DNA of 64,000 bases from Pseudoscleropodium purum (GCA_963969395.1 OZ017799.1:22880501-22944500), one strand, 5' to 3'; counted from the first letter of the stretch, positions 1 through 12,553 are shown. Notes: generated by a model from the letters alone, not told the origin. Numbers and translations are program-made.

Positions 1-206
1 GAAGGTCTAAATCCTACTGGCCTCAAATTATCATAATGCTTCTAAATTTATTTCCAAATGAACAATTTTTCTTTTGATTACCTACCATAAGATCTTGAAA
101 AATAGCAATGATGGGCCTTGTCAATTGCCATTCCTCTCCACGGGTGAAATTACAACCTTTTGGTACACGACAATACCTTCTACCATAAAATTGTTTTGAT
201 TGCTTA
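1..206. other. AT-rich flank, nothing recognised
   Basis: There is no ORF of note, no RNA gene and no repeat end here. The last three bases (TTA, 204-206) form the left target-site copy of the element that begins at 207. Confidence 0.5.
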
Positions 207-466
207 TACTACAAGAAAATTATTGTTTTAAAACTGCAAAATATGACTGTAGTGAGTCACAAAATCAAAAAATGTGACTCAAGCAAAAATCATTATAGAT
301 GACTCATGCTGAGTCATTCACTTTCAGTCATATTTGCAGTCATATGGATTTGGGAGTATAATAAACCATTTTTAGACATATTTTGCCAACATGGTGTACA
401 TGTTGACTATCCCCGGAGGCTTGACTTTTTCATGAGCTGCCCAGGCAAAATAAAAAAATCCTACAT

Positions 467-725
467 GGAATATGACTCATTGTAGTCATATTTTGGCTGA
501 TATGAAATATGATTGCAATGAGTTATATTTTGAGAAATATGGAATATGACTATAGTGAGTCATATTTTAAGTGATTTGGAATATGACTACGGTGAGTCAT
601 ATTTTAAGTGATATGGAATATAATTGCGGTGAGTCATATTTTGAGTGATATGGGATATGATTGTAGTGAGTCATATTTTGATTGATATAGCATATGACTA
701 TAGTGAATCATTTTTTTGTTCAAGT
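467..725. repeat. 37-bp tandem array (7 units)
   Basis: Units start at 467, 504, 541, 578, 615, 652 and 689, exactly 37 bp apart. Each has the form GGAATATGACTnnnGTGAGTCATATTTTnAGTGATAT with a few substitutions. Each unit contains an imperfect palindrome, ATATGACT..AGTCATAT. The array lies near the left end of the TACTACAAG element, where CACTA-type elements usually carry subterminal repeats. Confidence 0.85.
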
Positions 726-879
726 TAGTACTAAAAGATAGTTATTTTACTTTAAGTCAAATACTTAAAGTAAGAAGTAAAAGCTAAGATATAACAAGAG
801 GTATCAAAAACTAAAACTAAAAACCAATAAGAAGCAAGAACAAGACAAGTTAAGATGCAATAAAAAATAATAAGAGGCA

Positions 880-1420
880 AGAAATAACAAACAATAGAAA
901 ATAATGTCTAGAAAACAACAATTAAGCAAGAATTAAGATCCAAAATGAGGCAATAATTTTGAAGCAAAAACCTTGAAGTCACAATTTTGAAGCAATAATT
1001 AAGAGACAACAACTAAAGAAGATTAACAAACTAGCAACAACTTTGAAGCAACAACAAACCAACAACAACTAAAAATAAAAAAACTAAGAAACAACAACAA
1101 AGAAACAACTAACTAACAACAACAAACTAACATCGACTAAGAAACAACATCAAATTGGGTAGCAACAACTATAAAGCAACAACTAACTAACATCAACAAA
1201 TTAACAACAACTACAAAACAACAACTATGAAACAACAACAAATTAGTAACAACAACAAACTAGTAACAACTATGAAACAACAACAAACTAACAACAACTA
1301 AGATGTAAGAAGCAACAACATATTAGTAACAACTAAGAAACAACAACTAGAACCTCAATAATTAAACAACAACAACTAAAACACAACAATACAACAATTA
1401 AAACTTCAAAAAACAGAAGG
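880..1420. repeat. (CAA)-rich low-complexity tract
   Basis: This is an irregular run of CAACAACAAACTAACAAC-type sequence inside the TACTACAAG element. It looks like slippage-derived simple sequence with no coding potential. Confidence 0.7.
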
Positions 1421-1984
1421 AGGAAGAAAAAACAAGAGTTAAAAATCAACAAAAAACAAAGAAGATGAAGCAAATGAAGTAGAATTAGGGTTTCAAAATC
1501 CTAAAGAAGTGGCGTTTAGGGTTTTAAAACCCTAAAAATGATGGCTAGGATTTCAAGATCCCCCAAAAGCAAATGGCTAGGATTTTACAATTTTGAACAA
1601 TAATTTATTTACATTTTTTTAGGTTACTCAAATTTTTAGGAGGTTGTCCAAAAAAAAAACTTCAAAAAAATGTAACTTTAGAATATAATTGCATGTAGTC
1701 ATATATGCAAAAATATGATTGACAGATACGAGTGGTGTTTCCGTAATACGTTCCATACTGTTCCCTAAGAAATGTTTTGCCATTCCTCATGCATGTATAC
1801 TATACACCCATTAAGTACAAAGGTAAAATATGATTGGCAGTTCTATTTGCAGTCATGCTTTTTCCAAATGTTGTGGAATCCAAAAATATGACTGTGAGTA
1901 GTCGCCAGTCATCCTCAGTTATATTTTTGCAGTCATAAAACACTCAAATCCTAGTAGTATTATTGTTGTTGTAGTAGTAGTGCC

Positions 1985-2500
1985 CTTGTAGGAGCTTTAT
2001 TCCTACCCTTGGAATAAAGTGTACACAACCAAGTTCTAAGTGCCTCTGTTGTATAAAACTCCTAATGGGCGTCTACAACATGCAATCCAATTATAACTTC
2101 TAAGCAATGGATTTTTGTTGTATATCTACATTGTACTTTCCTAATGGCAATGGCTAACCAAATCAAACCATATTAGTACCTAAGACCAAGTTTTGGCTAC
2201 GACAACCAAAACTTAGGGCAAACGGAGTTAGTCAAATGGAAAAGTAAAGTAGATTGATTTATAGTGCTTATTTTTTCCTTTCCAAAATGATAAAGAAATT
2301 GGAATTTGACTTAGATATCTAAAAGATATTCATGGATGAAGTTTGACTCTAAAATTACCTTTTAAAACTTCATCCATCAATTTCTAACAATCTAACTATT
2401 GAAATTCACTTTTGATTTTTTTCTCATTTTCTATTTTCTATATTCTACCTAAATTCTGAATTTTACTTGATTTGGTCAACACTATTTGACTTTCATCCAA
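1985..2500 (+). repeat. Dispersed repeat R1, copy 1
   Basis: It resembles 30,785-31,210 in the same order: a CTTTATTCCTAC block, then a GTAGCCAAAA-type block, then an imperfect palindrome made of GATGAAGTTT and AAACTTCATC (here 2335-2378). A third, shorter copy of the palindromic block is at 14,464-14,510. No ORF or LTR-type end is visible, so the class is unknown. The rest of the stretch to 3284 is AT-rich with no other recognised feature. Confidence 0.5.
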
Positions 2501-3284
2501 TTCTACCCTAATTTGACTTAGAAATTCATTCTACTGTAACCTCTTCAATATTGGTCCACTTTGAGAGGTTAAAACGGTTTTGGAATTCCAAAAACATTTT
2601 CTTCAAGATTTTAATTCTAACTAGTTTTTTCGTTATCATTTTGACTTAATTGATAAGTTCTTGAGTGATTTTTACTTTCCTTTGGACTTTTAGGTTTTCA
2701 CTCTTTAAGTAAAAACTAAGTCATTTATATTAGAGGTTTTAATTTTATCTTTCTATCAAGGTAGAATTTTCTATTTTAAATTCTTTAATAAAAAAAATTT
2801 ATTGGTAAATTTTGACCATTAATCTTCATCCAAATTTACCCTTCAACTCTTTTTTACCTTTGAAATCAAAAATTACTTTTACCTTCTATTTTTGACTTTC
2901 ACTTTTATTCTAGATGTTAAGATTCCTTCAAATATTCCTTCTACTAAATTTCTAGTTTTTCATCTATTTTTATTACTATTATTTTATCCAAAGTAAGTTG
3001 CGTGAATTCTAATGATTTTGACGGTCAAGTAATTTTGAATGATCAGGGTAATTTCCTAACTATTTTTAGTTTTACTTTTGGGTTTCTTTGAACTCCTACA
3101 ATTAATTCTAACTCTAATGTTCATTCAATTGCAAACTTTTATTTTAATGTTTTTGTAAGCTAATTCAAGAAAATTGGAAAAAAGAATTCAATTACCAACC
3201 TAGAATTCCACGACTTCAATGATATCCTCGGTATTGATTATTACTTGAACATCATTGAGGGATTGTAATTATTAGGCACTCAAG

Positions 3285-3315
3285 GTGTATAGTGACACTT
3301 TGTGTCACTATGCAC
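3285..3315. repeat. Near-perfect hairpin (14-bp arms)
   Basis: Arms 3285-3298 (GTGTATAGTGACAC) and 3302-3315 (GTGTCACTATGCAC) pair with a single mismatch around a 3-base loop. It precedes the TATTCAATA-type array. A related hairpin and array occur in the opposite order at 57.5-57.8 kb. Confidence 0.7.
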
Positions 3316-3454
3316 TCCCCCCTCAATTTTTATTTTACCACCCCCACCTATCATTTAGAATTTGATTTAAAATTTTTTATCTCCCCCCTGACCCCCAGCT
3401 CCTCTTATAATCTTCAGAATCAAAGTTCTTGACAAACAATATGGGACAATTGAT

Positions 3455-3625
3455 CCCGTATTCAATATCCGTATTCAATACACATATTTAGTACACGTAT
3501 TTAGTACACATATTTAGTATGCATATCCAGTACCCGTATTCAATATCCGTATTCAGTACACATATTCAATACTCATATCCAGTACCTATACCCGTATTCG
3601 TATTCAATATTTGTATTTTATATTT
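3455..3625. repeat. Degenerate ~12-bp tandem repeat (CCGTATTCAATA type)
   Basis: There are many short units such as CCGTATTCAATAT, ACATATTCAGTAC and CCATATCCAGTAC in a row. An inverted, diverged counterpart (TATTGGGATACG-type units) is at 57,520-57,575, next to a matching TTGACAA..AATATGGGA segment. Probably part of a dispersed repeat. Confidence 0.65.
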
Positions 3626-3629
3626 GAAT

Positions 3630-5870
3630 GGCTCAAATTAAATTTCACAAGATCAACATCTTGTGATTTTTTGAGAAATCAACGTCAATTTTGAGGGTAA
3701 GCATTTTTTTTCAAAAAAATCAACGGCTCACAAATTTTTTGAGAGAGGAGGGGGGAACTAATGGGAAACTGGGGTGGTAGGTGAGTTTTAGTGTATAGTA
3801 AGCTCCTTCCATTTCCATATTGAAACTTTGGTATTTGAATGTCATATTTTTGTGGTGTATGCTAAATCTTCTTTCCTTTTGAGTTTCTTCTTTTTCTTTT
3901 CTTCTATATCTTTCTAATGTTTTCTTTTTCTTTTGAAATATTTTATGGAATAAAATCCTATCAAATCTAATGTCTAAATGCCTTGCTAATTTGGTTTGGG
4001 AATCAAACAAGGGCCTTAAGACAAACTTCCTTAACTTCTTCTAACTAATAACTAAATTTCTAGAATATCCCCAAATCCCAATATTCCTTGTTTTTGTCTT
4101 TTTCTTTTGTCTTTTAATCAAATACTCATACTAACTATGACTACTAAGTCAACTATTCTATATGAATGAACCAAAATTCATATAAAATTTTAAGTGCAAT
4201 TAAACTCCATAACTACCATCATCTCCCAACTTCATGTTTAGTTTTCTTGTTGATGATTTAGGATGGAGAAGCTCATGTTGGAAGCCTAATCAAATTTTGA
4301 GAGCTAGATTAGTTGAAAGCTAAATCAGTTTCAATTATTTTTCAATCACAATGACGGACTAGAACTGAATTGAAATTAGTTAGTATAGACTAGTGTGCCC
4401 CATGCCATTTGCCATAGTCAAAATGAAAGTAAAAATAATTTAAGAAAAAAGTAATGCATAAAAACTTCAAAATTCAATAACTTTCACTCTCTAGGTTAGA
4501 ATGCCATGAAACCAAACTTGTGTATCCTTCCTTACTGAGGTCTTTCCCATGATACCAAGAACACAAACGGAAGACGCATGGTCCAGGAAATCTCAACATA
4601 ACAAACAAACAAACAACATTTCTTTTTTGGAATTGTAGCGTTACAGTAAAGGTTTGTGTGCCCTCCCACCAAAGGTGAATTTTGGGAGGGAGCTAGGCAT
4701 AGTGGCTTTCAGGACTGACAATCTGGCAATAAATTGCTAGAAAAAAAAACCCTGAAAATAAACAGGCAAACAACCTAACTTAATAGAAGGAAGGATGGGT
4801 TGACTTTACTTGTTAATTGGATCTCCTTCGTAATTGGATCTTCAAGCTTGTTGACTCCTCTTAGCCTCTGAATCAAATGCTATACTGAACTTTGAAAATC
4901 AGCCTTTGTAGGATTTGATTTTCCAAGAGCTTGGAATCACTCAGAAAAAATGCTTAAAAATTTGTGTTGCTACTCAATTGTTGCCATGTTATGGTGTAAA
5001 AATATCATCTCAAAAAAACCTTAGGAAAGAAGTCAAACAATGTTGTATATAAAAAAACTTTAGCAAAAGTAACTAAATATGGTAGAACCACCCATTCTTA
5101 ACTATGGGGCTATACCCAACCTATAGATTGTAGCTATTTCCAAACAAGGTTAGAATAAATTTCCAATCAAAGCTTAGAATGTCACATGTCACATTTTTTC
5201 TTCTTTTTCAAAGTTGGTATTAATAAGATCATGACACATGTCCCAAAGTAGTAAATAAGAAAGTAGTTCTTAAATGATCGGAATTAGAAGATTCTATACA
5301 TTGACAATGTATTGAGACCAACTGTTGGCTTCCAAAACTCATAATAATTTTAATACAAGGCATAAAATTACCAAAAAATTTGTAATCTCCCTAATTTCTA
5401 TCTTCCTACATGGTAGAAAACTTACATTATTTTATATGGCTCCAAAACATGTATGAAATCACTTAAGTGGTCGACTATGGGTGGTTTTGCCACATACCCC
5501 CTTGAGTAAGTATATCAAACATCTTAAGAGCATACTCAATCTGCCCTTTATGAAGGCACTGCAACAATAAGTTTTGAGTGGATTATAGAAAAGTAACAAA
5601 AACCTATCCCAATGCTACCATCACCTCTCACATTACTTTCATGGACTCGACACTTGTTGGCTCTAGCATGGCAAAAATTAGTACTATGCTAAGCCCTCCA
5701 AACTCCTTTGCACTTCTTGGTCAATTTTAATAATGATCATGATTTGGTTTGATTCAATCTCAAAGGATGCTAAAGTAGGGATGAAGTTTAGCAACAAAGC
5801 ACCCTTTGCACTTCTTGTATCATTTAGGATTCCAGGTACCATTGTTGGGTTGGGTCACTTGCAAAAAAAG
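3630..5870. other. AT-rich intergenic stretch, no gene seen
   Basis: Only short, compositionally driven ORFs occur, such as a lysine-rich minus-strand frame at 3720-4010 that looks like noise. No RNA gene or clear repeat boundary was found. A short GTAGCGTTACAGT string at about 4637 recurs at about 6138. Confidence 0.4.
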
Positions 5871-5872
5871 TA

Positions 5873-6127
5873 GACGTGAATAGGGCTAGGGAGGGTTGAC
5901 CCTTCTATTACCCCGCCAGAGGATAAATGTCAAAATTTCCCCCTAATTTGTGTTGCTTAAATTTTGTATTTCTTCATGTCCCCTAGCTATCTATGGGTCT
6001 TTGGTTGCAAAAATGAATTCTGAAATTGCAAATTTGATCATATGTGGCAAATAAAAAATTTCAGTGTTTCCTACAAGGATAAAACACGGGACAATAGAGG
6101 GTCAATCCTCCCTGGCCACGTGAACAG
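5873..6127. mobile_element. Small inverted-repeat element (MITE-like) upstream of the acyltransferase
   Basis: Arms at 5888-5915 (AGGGAGGGTTGACCC then TTCTATTACCCCG) and 6087-6113 pair with few mismatches, and weaker similarity extends outward to about 5873 and 6127. The unit is about 250 bp and non-coding, as for a miniature inverted-repeat transposon. I could not identify a convincing target-site duplication, so the superfamily is not assigned. A palindromic CACGTG (6117-6122) lies at its right edge. Confidence 0.55.
6117..6122. promoter_or_regulatory. G-box-type CACGTG
   Basis: This perfect CACGTG palindrome is about 735 bp upstream of the acyltransferase start codon, at the edge of the inverted-repeat element. 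It matches the core bound by plant bZIP and bHLH factors. A role here is only a possibility, since a 6-mer occurs by chance. Confidence 0.25.
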
Positions 6128-6856
6128 ACACTGCATGTAGCGTTACAGTGCCTATTTACCGGCGCAGCATTGAGGGTGCTCTGAAGGGGTTACTGTAATT
6201 TTGTACAGAGTACTTACTGCCCATGTCCCATGACATCAACTATGGTAGGCTTTCCCCTGTTCACAGTCAGTACTCCTGCCATGAAACGGGATATAATGCA
6301 ACTAATACCAAGTGAATCAAGTCCTGTGAACTCTCCCTGCACCATTAATGGCGCCTCAAATGCCTGCAGCGACCATTTATCAACGCTACCTTCCCACACC
6401 AACTCCACTCTCCGCCAGTGTTCCAACACTGGCATTTCCAGCACCTTTAGCACTGGTTTTAGCATATTCAGGAGTGTTTTTAGAACTTGAGCCAATTACG
6501 AAAATCACATTTTGGGATCAGGGCTCTGCTCTTCCCTTTCACACCATCACATCACAGCGGAGAAATAGGCCGTTGGAGCTGATACAGATATTAATGTCTC
6601 TCTCTGCTTTCATGGAGCGTGTCCTCCCCTGGCTGCGATGAAGACACAGTAAATGTAGTGCTCTGATATTAACTACAGTAGTGGATCTATCTCCAACCTA
6701 ACTCCTTCAATTTCGCCATGAGAGCTTTCCAATGTGAGTGAACGGGCACTAGGAAGGGCTTGCTGAGAGGCGATCGAGAAGAGAGAGACGAAGAGCGTCA
6801 AAGTCGTAAGGCATCAAGAGTTTCAGGGCCGCATTGAGGAAATTGCAAGTGCAGCC

Positions 6857-8763
6857 ATGCCAGGCGGAGACGAGATGCCATTTTCGAAACTGGAAGTGAA
6901 GCTGAAGGAACCCACGCTGGTGTTCCCGGCTTCTCCCACGCCGAAGCAAGTCTACTTCCTCACCAACTTGGACCAGAACATCGCGGTGAGCATGCGCTCC
7001 GTCTACTTCTTCAACGCCCAGGAGGACAAGAAGCATGAAGATCCGGCGTCGGTGCTGAAGGAGGCGCTCGGGAAGCTGCTGGTGGAGTTCTACCCCATGG
7101 CGGGAAGACTGGGCATCAGCCCGGAAGGCAAGCTGCAGGTGGAGTGCGAGGATCAAGGGGTGGTGTTCGTGGAAGCCACGGCGGAGAATTGCCTTTCGGA
7201 GCTTGGGCAGCTTTCTAGTCCGGCGCCGTTCATGCGGCAGTTAGTGTACGATGTACCCAGCGCCAAAAACGTCCTCGAAATGCCGCCGTTCATTGTGCAG
7301 GTACCATTACTATGGCCTTTGTGTAGTTGAAATCCTGCTCCCAATGCTCTGATTTTGGCGATGGTTTGGAAACTCACCTATGGCGATTGCTTGGGTGTGG
7401 GCAGAAACGTGTCCACCATGAAACGCAGTGTCCTTGTCTCCCCACTTTTTTAATGGTATTATATGGAAGTGACTTTTCCTGGTAGCACTTTGCATTGCAT
7501 CACATTTGCTAGTCCTCTTGCTTATCAAGGGGAGTCCACACTTCTGAAATACAAGCGCGTTTCATACTTCTGAGCTCTGGTTTTTAATCTCAGCCATGGC
7601 GATCGTGTGAGTGAGGGCAGTAACATGTTCGCAGCGAACCTCAGTATCCCTGACTCCCCACATTGCTACTGGCATTGTATGGAATTGGTGGTGCTGGTCG
7701 CACATCGCATTGCTTGGGCTAGTCCTCTTGCTAATCTAGTGGACTCCACACTTCTGAATAACAAGTAGGTTGCGCATTTCCGCGGTCGAGCAACCAATGC
7801 AATGAAGTCTGTTGAAATTACTGAAGTGACAGATGTGAAATCCATAACATGATAATCAGCGCAATGTCTGAAAGCCCGTGCTCTGTCAAAATGCAGGTGA
7901 CGACATTCATATGCGGAGGCTTCGTGCTGGGACTTCACAACAACCACTGCCTCATGGACGGTCTCTCTGCGAACGAGTTTCTCCTCGCCTGGGGCGAACT
8001 CGCGCGCGGCGTGGCCATCACGCACCCCCCGCACATCGACCGCTCCGTCTTGCGCTCCCGCTCCCCTCCCCGCGTCGAGTTTCCCCACCACGAGTTCGAC
8101 GAAATCGAAGACATATCCCCAGAACGCAACCTCCTCATGAACGGTGAGTCTTTAGTCTATGACAACATCATTCTCACCCCCGATGACATCGAAACTCTAA
8201 AGAAGACGATCCTCGCGGACGGGACCGTAACAAAAGTGACGACGTTCGAGGCACTCACGGCGTTGACATGGCGAGCGCGGACCCAAGCGCTTGAGATGCC
8301 GTCGGCGCAGCAGTCGCGGTTGTTGTTCGCCGTCGATGGGCGTCAGAAGTTTTGTCCGCCGCTGGCGGGAAACTTCTGCGGGAACGGGATCGTGCTCACG
8401 ACGGCGATTGCCACGGCGGAAGAGTTGGACGGGCCGATCTCGTTCGCGGTGAAGCGCGTCCAGGACGCCATCGCCATGATCACGGATGCGTACATGCGAT
8501 CCGCGATTGATTTTTTTGAAGTGACGCGCAAGAGGCCGCAGCTGGTGGCGACGCTTCTGGTCACGACGTGGCTGCGGTTGCCGTTCCATACGGTGGACTT
8601 CGGGTGGGGACAGCCGGTTTGCACCAGCCCTGCGTGCTTGCCGGATCGAGAGGTCGTGCTGTTTACGGCATGCGGGAAGGATAGGCGGAGCGTTAACGTC
8701 TTGCTCGCCATGCCCAACGACGCGGCCATGGGCAGAGTGCGGGAGAATTTGAGAGTTTTGTGA
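6857..8763 (+). CDS. HHT1-like: BAHD acyltransferase, omega-hydroxypalmitate O-feruloyl transferase-like
   Basis: This two-exon gene (6857-7300 and 7897-8763) has a phase-0 GT..AG intron and a 436-aa product, the usual BAHD length. The family moves an acyl group from a CoA thioester to an alcohol or amine in the cytosol. The catalytic HxxxDG is HCLMDG (H165, D169) and the structural DFGWG is at 382-386; both are intact. Stretches such as NLDQNIAV, GRLxISPEGKL, LLFAVDGR and RSAIDFFEVTR.RP match what I recall of the ASFT/HHT/DCF clade, which makes hydroxycinnamoyl esters of omega-hydroxyacids or fatty alcohols for suberin, cutin and waxes. The exact acceptor is an inference. The next in-frame Met is codon 7 (6875), an alternative start. 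Exons are GC-rich (notably third positions) against AT-rich surroundings. No clear TATA box or poly(A) signal was identified. Confidence 0.9.
7301..7896 (+). other. Intron of the acyltransferase, with an internal duplication
   Basis: This 596-bp intron starts GTACCA and ends AAATGCAG; splicing joins ..FIVQ to VTTF.. in phase 0, which fits the family alignment. About 60% of it is a diverged direct duplication: copy 1 about 7380-7565, copy 2 about 7596-7775. Shared landmarks are ATGGCGAT, TCCCCAC, GCTAGTCCTCTTGCT and TCCACACTTCTGAA. Confidence 0.85.
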
Positions 8764-11700
8764 TCTGCGGAAGTAGAATCACTACCAGATGGACGCGGAA
8801 GCCAGTTCAAAATTCGCGGAGGACAGCTTTGGGACTTGAATCCTCAGTTGGTGAAGGTGATGGCAGCGCCCCGACATGGCCATGTCTTGCTTAGGCTGCA
8901 TTCGGTATTTTCTTTTTTTCTCTAGTTCTCTTGGGTACTTCACTTTGAAGGGAGCTTCGGTTGATTTCTGAACTGAGTGATGACGTGGAAACACTCGTGA
9001 TCATGTACGACGATTTGGATTGCTGCCCCTCGAGGTTGTTATATCTTCCAGTGTTAGGCCTGCGTAACATTCTTGACAACATTCTTGAGAGTCTGGGAAC
9101 TACAACAAAGCGTATTTTGATATGTGCAGTGCAGCACAATGACTGTTCTGGAAGTATCCAAATTTAGTAGAATTGGAGCAGGCTTTCCATTATTAAAATA
9201 ATTTACAATGTGGTTTGATTTGTAGATGATGCACTCGTATCCGTTTCCCATTCGTACATCCAACAATAGTCGTCTATCATTGAACTCCATAGTCATTTTG
9301 CATGGTATTGTCACTAAACCTCTTCGTACATGCAACACCACCAGTATATTGTTAATATTTTGTTGCAAATGTTATAAAACTCAGCTGACTAAGTGCATCT
9401 TGGACCTTACCGGGCTTGTGACATGAGGAGGTTTGGATGAATATGCTTTGAAATCAAGCAATGAATGACGGTGGATCTATACACCCAACTGCTCGTGCCC
9501 CTGCAGCTTGGCTTGCCCTTGGAATTGTAACTGTGGTTCTTCCAATTTTCTGAGTCGGAGCTTGCATTTTGAGAAAAATGGAAAACCACAACTCTAGATA
9601 CAGGAACGTTGCATGTTTACAGCTTACACCAGTCGAATTGATACTGCGTATGATGGCCACGGAATGATCGATACACCGGAGGAGCAGGAGTAGCGAGCAG
9701 AGAAAATTACCGTGAATTTCAGACATTCTTGAGCTCAGAGCTGTGAGTGGACAAGGAATGCCGAGTTGCTTCCGCAGGAACTGCCTCGGGTCTTGGATTG
9801 AGGGAGAACGAGGAGCTCGTGGAATTCCTTCCGTGATGACTATCACTATCACTTGGAGTGAGTCACGTTGAACAGAGAGATGATCAAAAGTTGGAGAAAG
9901 TCACATTGAAGATAGATAGCTACCGTTGGCCAGAATATTGAGAATCCGTGGAGGGAGAGAAAGAGTAGAATCAAATTGAAATAGACTTTTTGAAGCCTGT
10001 TCAATTTGTTGTATGGTGGCACCGTTTGATAAAGAATGTCGTTTAGACATAGCTTTGTGAGCATCAAATTGGTTTAACCTCTGAATGCCTGAGGCACCAA
10101 ATTCTGATGTCAATACAATTTTGGATTTACATGATACCTTATCAACTTACTATTTTCAGTAGTTTGTTTTGAATTTTATTTGTTTTTGAAGTCTAGTTTT
10201 AGTATCAAAAGTTCAATTTGAAAATGAACGACTATGATTTTTGTATTCAAGATTTTGTCTAAGGGTGTTCATTGCTAATCTTCATTTTTTAGTGTTGAAG
10301 GCTCTTTGAAATGAGTCTCAAAAATACTAGTACTTGGAGAAAAAATCACATTAGAAATTCATTTAAAAAAATTGTAGAGTAGATTTTGAGAAGAGGTAAA
10401 TTGCTTGGAGTTATACATGTTATGCCCTTTAATCCTTGAAAGCCCCAACACTTCAAATCTAGCCTTCCAAAATTACAAGATTGTCATGTTTGACTATTAT
10501 TATAATCTTTTTAGTGGTATAGTGAAATCATTTGTCCATTTCTTTGCAATCTCAACCCTGTCTCTACTACTAATTAGTATGGTCATTTCTATGGATCTTG
10601 TTTTGGATGACCATTTGATTGGAATGAGTTCAAAATGGTTTCAATTTTAGTAAACATGTGTTGGATGCTTAGAATTTAATCTTATATTTTTTTTGACATG
10701 TGAAAAGAGGATTGAAAGACTTCACATCACTTTCACAATTTTAACACCCACATGATCAAACATTGTTGTCTTTCATTCCATAAGTGATATTGTTGTATTT
10801 TTTTCCCATGTGTTTTCTAACCCGTTTAGTTTGAATTTGTGTGTTTACAATTCAACAAAATTGATAAAACCTACCAAAATGTTGTCTTTTTATTTAATTT
10901 AGAATGAATTTCAAGCCCAAAATTGCCTTGGGCATTAGGGATTAAGTGGAAAATTGTTTATATGTCCTTTGTAGTGCTCATTTTGAGTACTAGTTGTTCA
11001 AAAACTTCATCAACATTTGTTGCAAAGACTTGTGTGGTCATAGAATTCTTGCCACCAAATCTTGGTAAGGATATGCATGTAGGTCACTAGAGGTCCACCA
11101 TCATAGGTAACAGTAATGTACATCCAAAACTAAGAATCTCACTACAAATAAATCAAAAATCAACTTTATAATGCAACTTCAAAAAAATGAATAGCTTTGC
11201 AATATATTTTATATCATAGTTCAAGCTATTTCTCATTAGAGAACATTAGATAAATGCACAAATATAATGTTTCTCACATTATAATCAACATAGATATTAG
11301 AAGCTTTTGCTAATATAATATTCTTTCTCATTTAGTCTAAGGTTGAAAAATAATGTCACACAACCTAAACAACTAAATAAAAGCTATCAATGTGACTATC
11401 TTTAACTATATATTAAATGATCGAACAACTAGAGTTGAAACTAAATTCAACTGCAATCATTTCTCTTGGATGGCAATATCAATGAATTGGTTAGATAGTT
11501 TTGTATGTTGTCTAAATCTTCCTTTAGATTGCAAGCCTAGGCAATATAAAAGATTTGCCAAAAACTCTCATTTATGCTCAATCTCCTTATCATTGTACTC
11601 ACCTTGCTCCTAGTCTACAAATTTGTCTTTCCACTTATCATGATAAAAATTCACACATGCAAAATCAAAGGTTGAAGACTATTAGTTACAAATTGCCGTA

Positions 11701-12549
11701 CTCTTTACATTATTTATTGTTATTGCAATTCAAAGTGAAGACAAATTTAGACATTATAAGTCAAATTTACAACACCAATAAATGTTGAATCAACCACCAT
11801 GTGATAACTACTACTATACAACAAATTTTATCTAAAAAGTATACAAAAATCCAAACAATGAACACAAATGATAAGAATTTCTAATTAGCACTTGTAGTGG
11901 TTAAACTATAGACTTGGTTGAAAATTTGGTTCCAAAATTGCATCAACTCTACAATAACTTAGTTAAAAGAACTACACTACAACCAATGCAAAGAAGCACC
12001 AAAGTATGGGTCATACAATTAAATTGCCTTAGATTGTGTTAGGCCTTAATGGCAATTAAAGAAAATTTAAGATTCTATAGAGTATTAGCATGTCTTTTTT
12101 CAAACACAACATGAATATCCAATAATTTTTTACTTGCTAATTATCAATCAACTAAAAGTCAAATCTAAGCTCTCATGTCTAGAGGGTGTACATTTTAAGC
12201 AAGAATCTAGTTCTTGTAAAACTTCAAAATTTATTTTTGACATTTTTTCAAGATTAGCTATAAATGCTGCAGGTACATACAATTTCTTTAGAATGTATGC
12301 AAGGCAGGCTATTTCTTTTGCAAGTGGTTTCTTCACAAATTCTTCATAGCACTTCTATGTGTCTCAAACAAACTAGTAAAGTAGACGAAGGGGCACTTGG
12401 CTAGCTATCCAGAGGACAAAAAATAATCATTGTTGTTCATCATTTCAAACAAGCTTTTATATTCCCAAAATATTGATTATATGCTCATGTGAATTGAATA
12501 GAACATTAGATCAACATTGAAATAATGTCAAACTAATGTCAAATCAATG
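8764..12549. other. Downstream flank of the acyltransferase, no gene seen
   Basis: The first few hundred bases are probably 3' UTR and flank. At 9440-9660 a plus-strand frame with a hydrophobic stretch (LALGIVTVVLPIF) is broken by a TGA; it may be a relic, but I recognise no family. From about 9.9 kb the sequence is AT-rich and featureless. Confidence 0.4.
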
Positions 12550-12553
12550 TTAA

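Larger units (their letters stand above)
207..1959. mobile_element. Non-autonomous CACTA-like element with TACTACAAG ends
   Basis: The left end reads TACTACAAGAAAATTATTG. The reverse complement of the right end reads TACTACTAGGATTTGAG. The two ends stay alignable for about 44 bp, through a shared GTTTTA..ACTGCAAAA.TAT.ACTG stretch. The element is flanked by identical TTA trinucleotides (204-206 and 1960-1962). Three-base duplications and ACTACAAGAA-type ends are typical of the CACTA (En/Spm) superfamily, so assignment there is an inference; PIF/Harbinger elements also duplicate TTA. No transposase is encoded. The interior holds a 37-bp tandem array near the left end and a CAA/AAC-rich low-complexity tract, and GTGAGTCATATTT-type motifs recur near both ends, as expected for subterminal transposase-binding repeats. 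Confidence 0.65.

Noticed and set aside
9440..9660. Hydrophobic reading frame interrupted by TGA
   Set aside because: Too short and not attributable to any family. The opposite strand is equally open.
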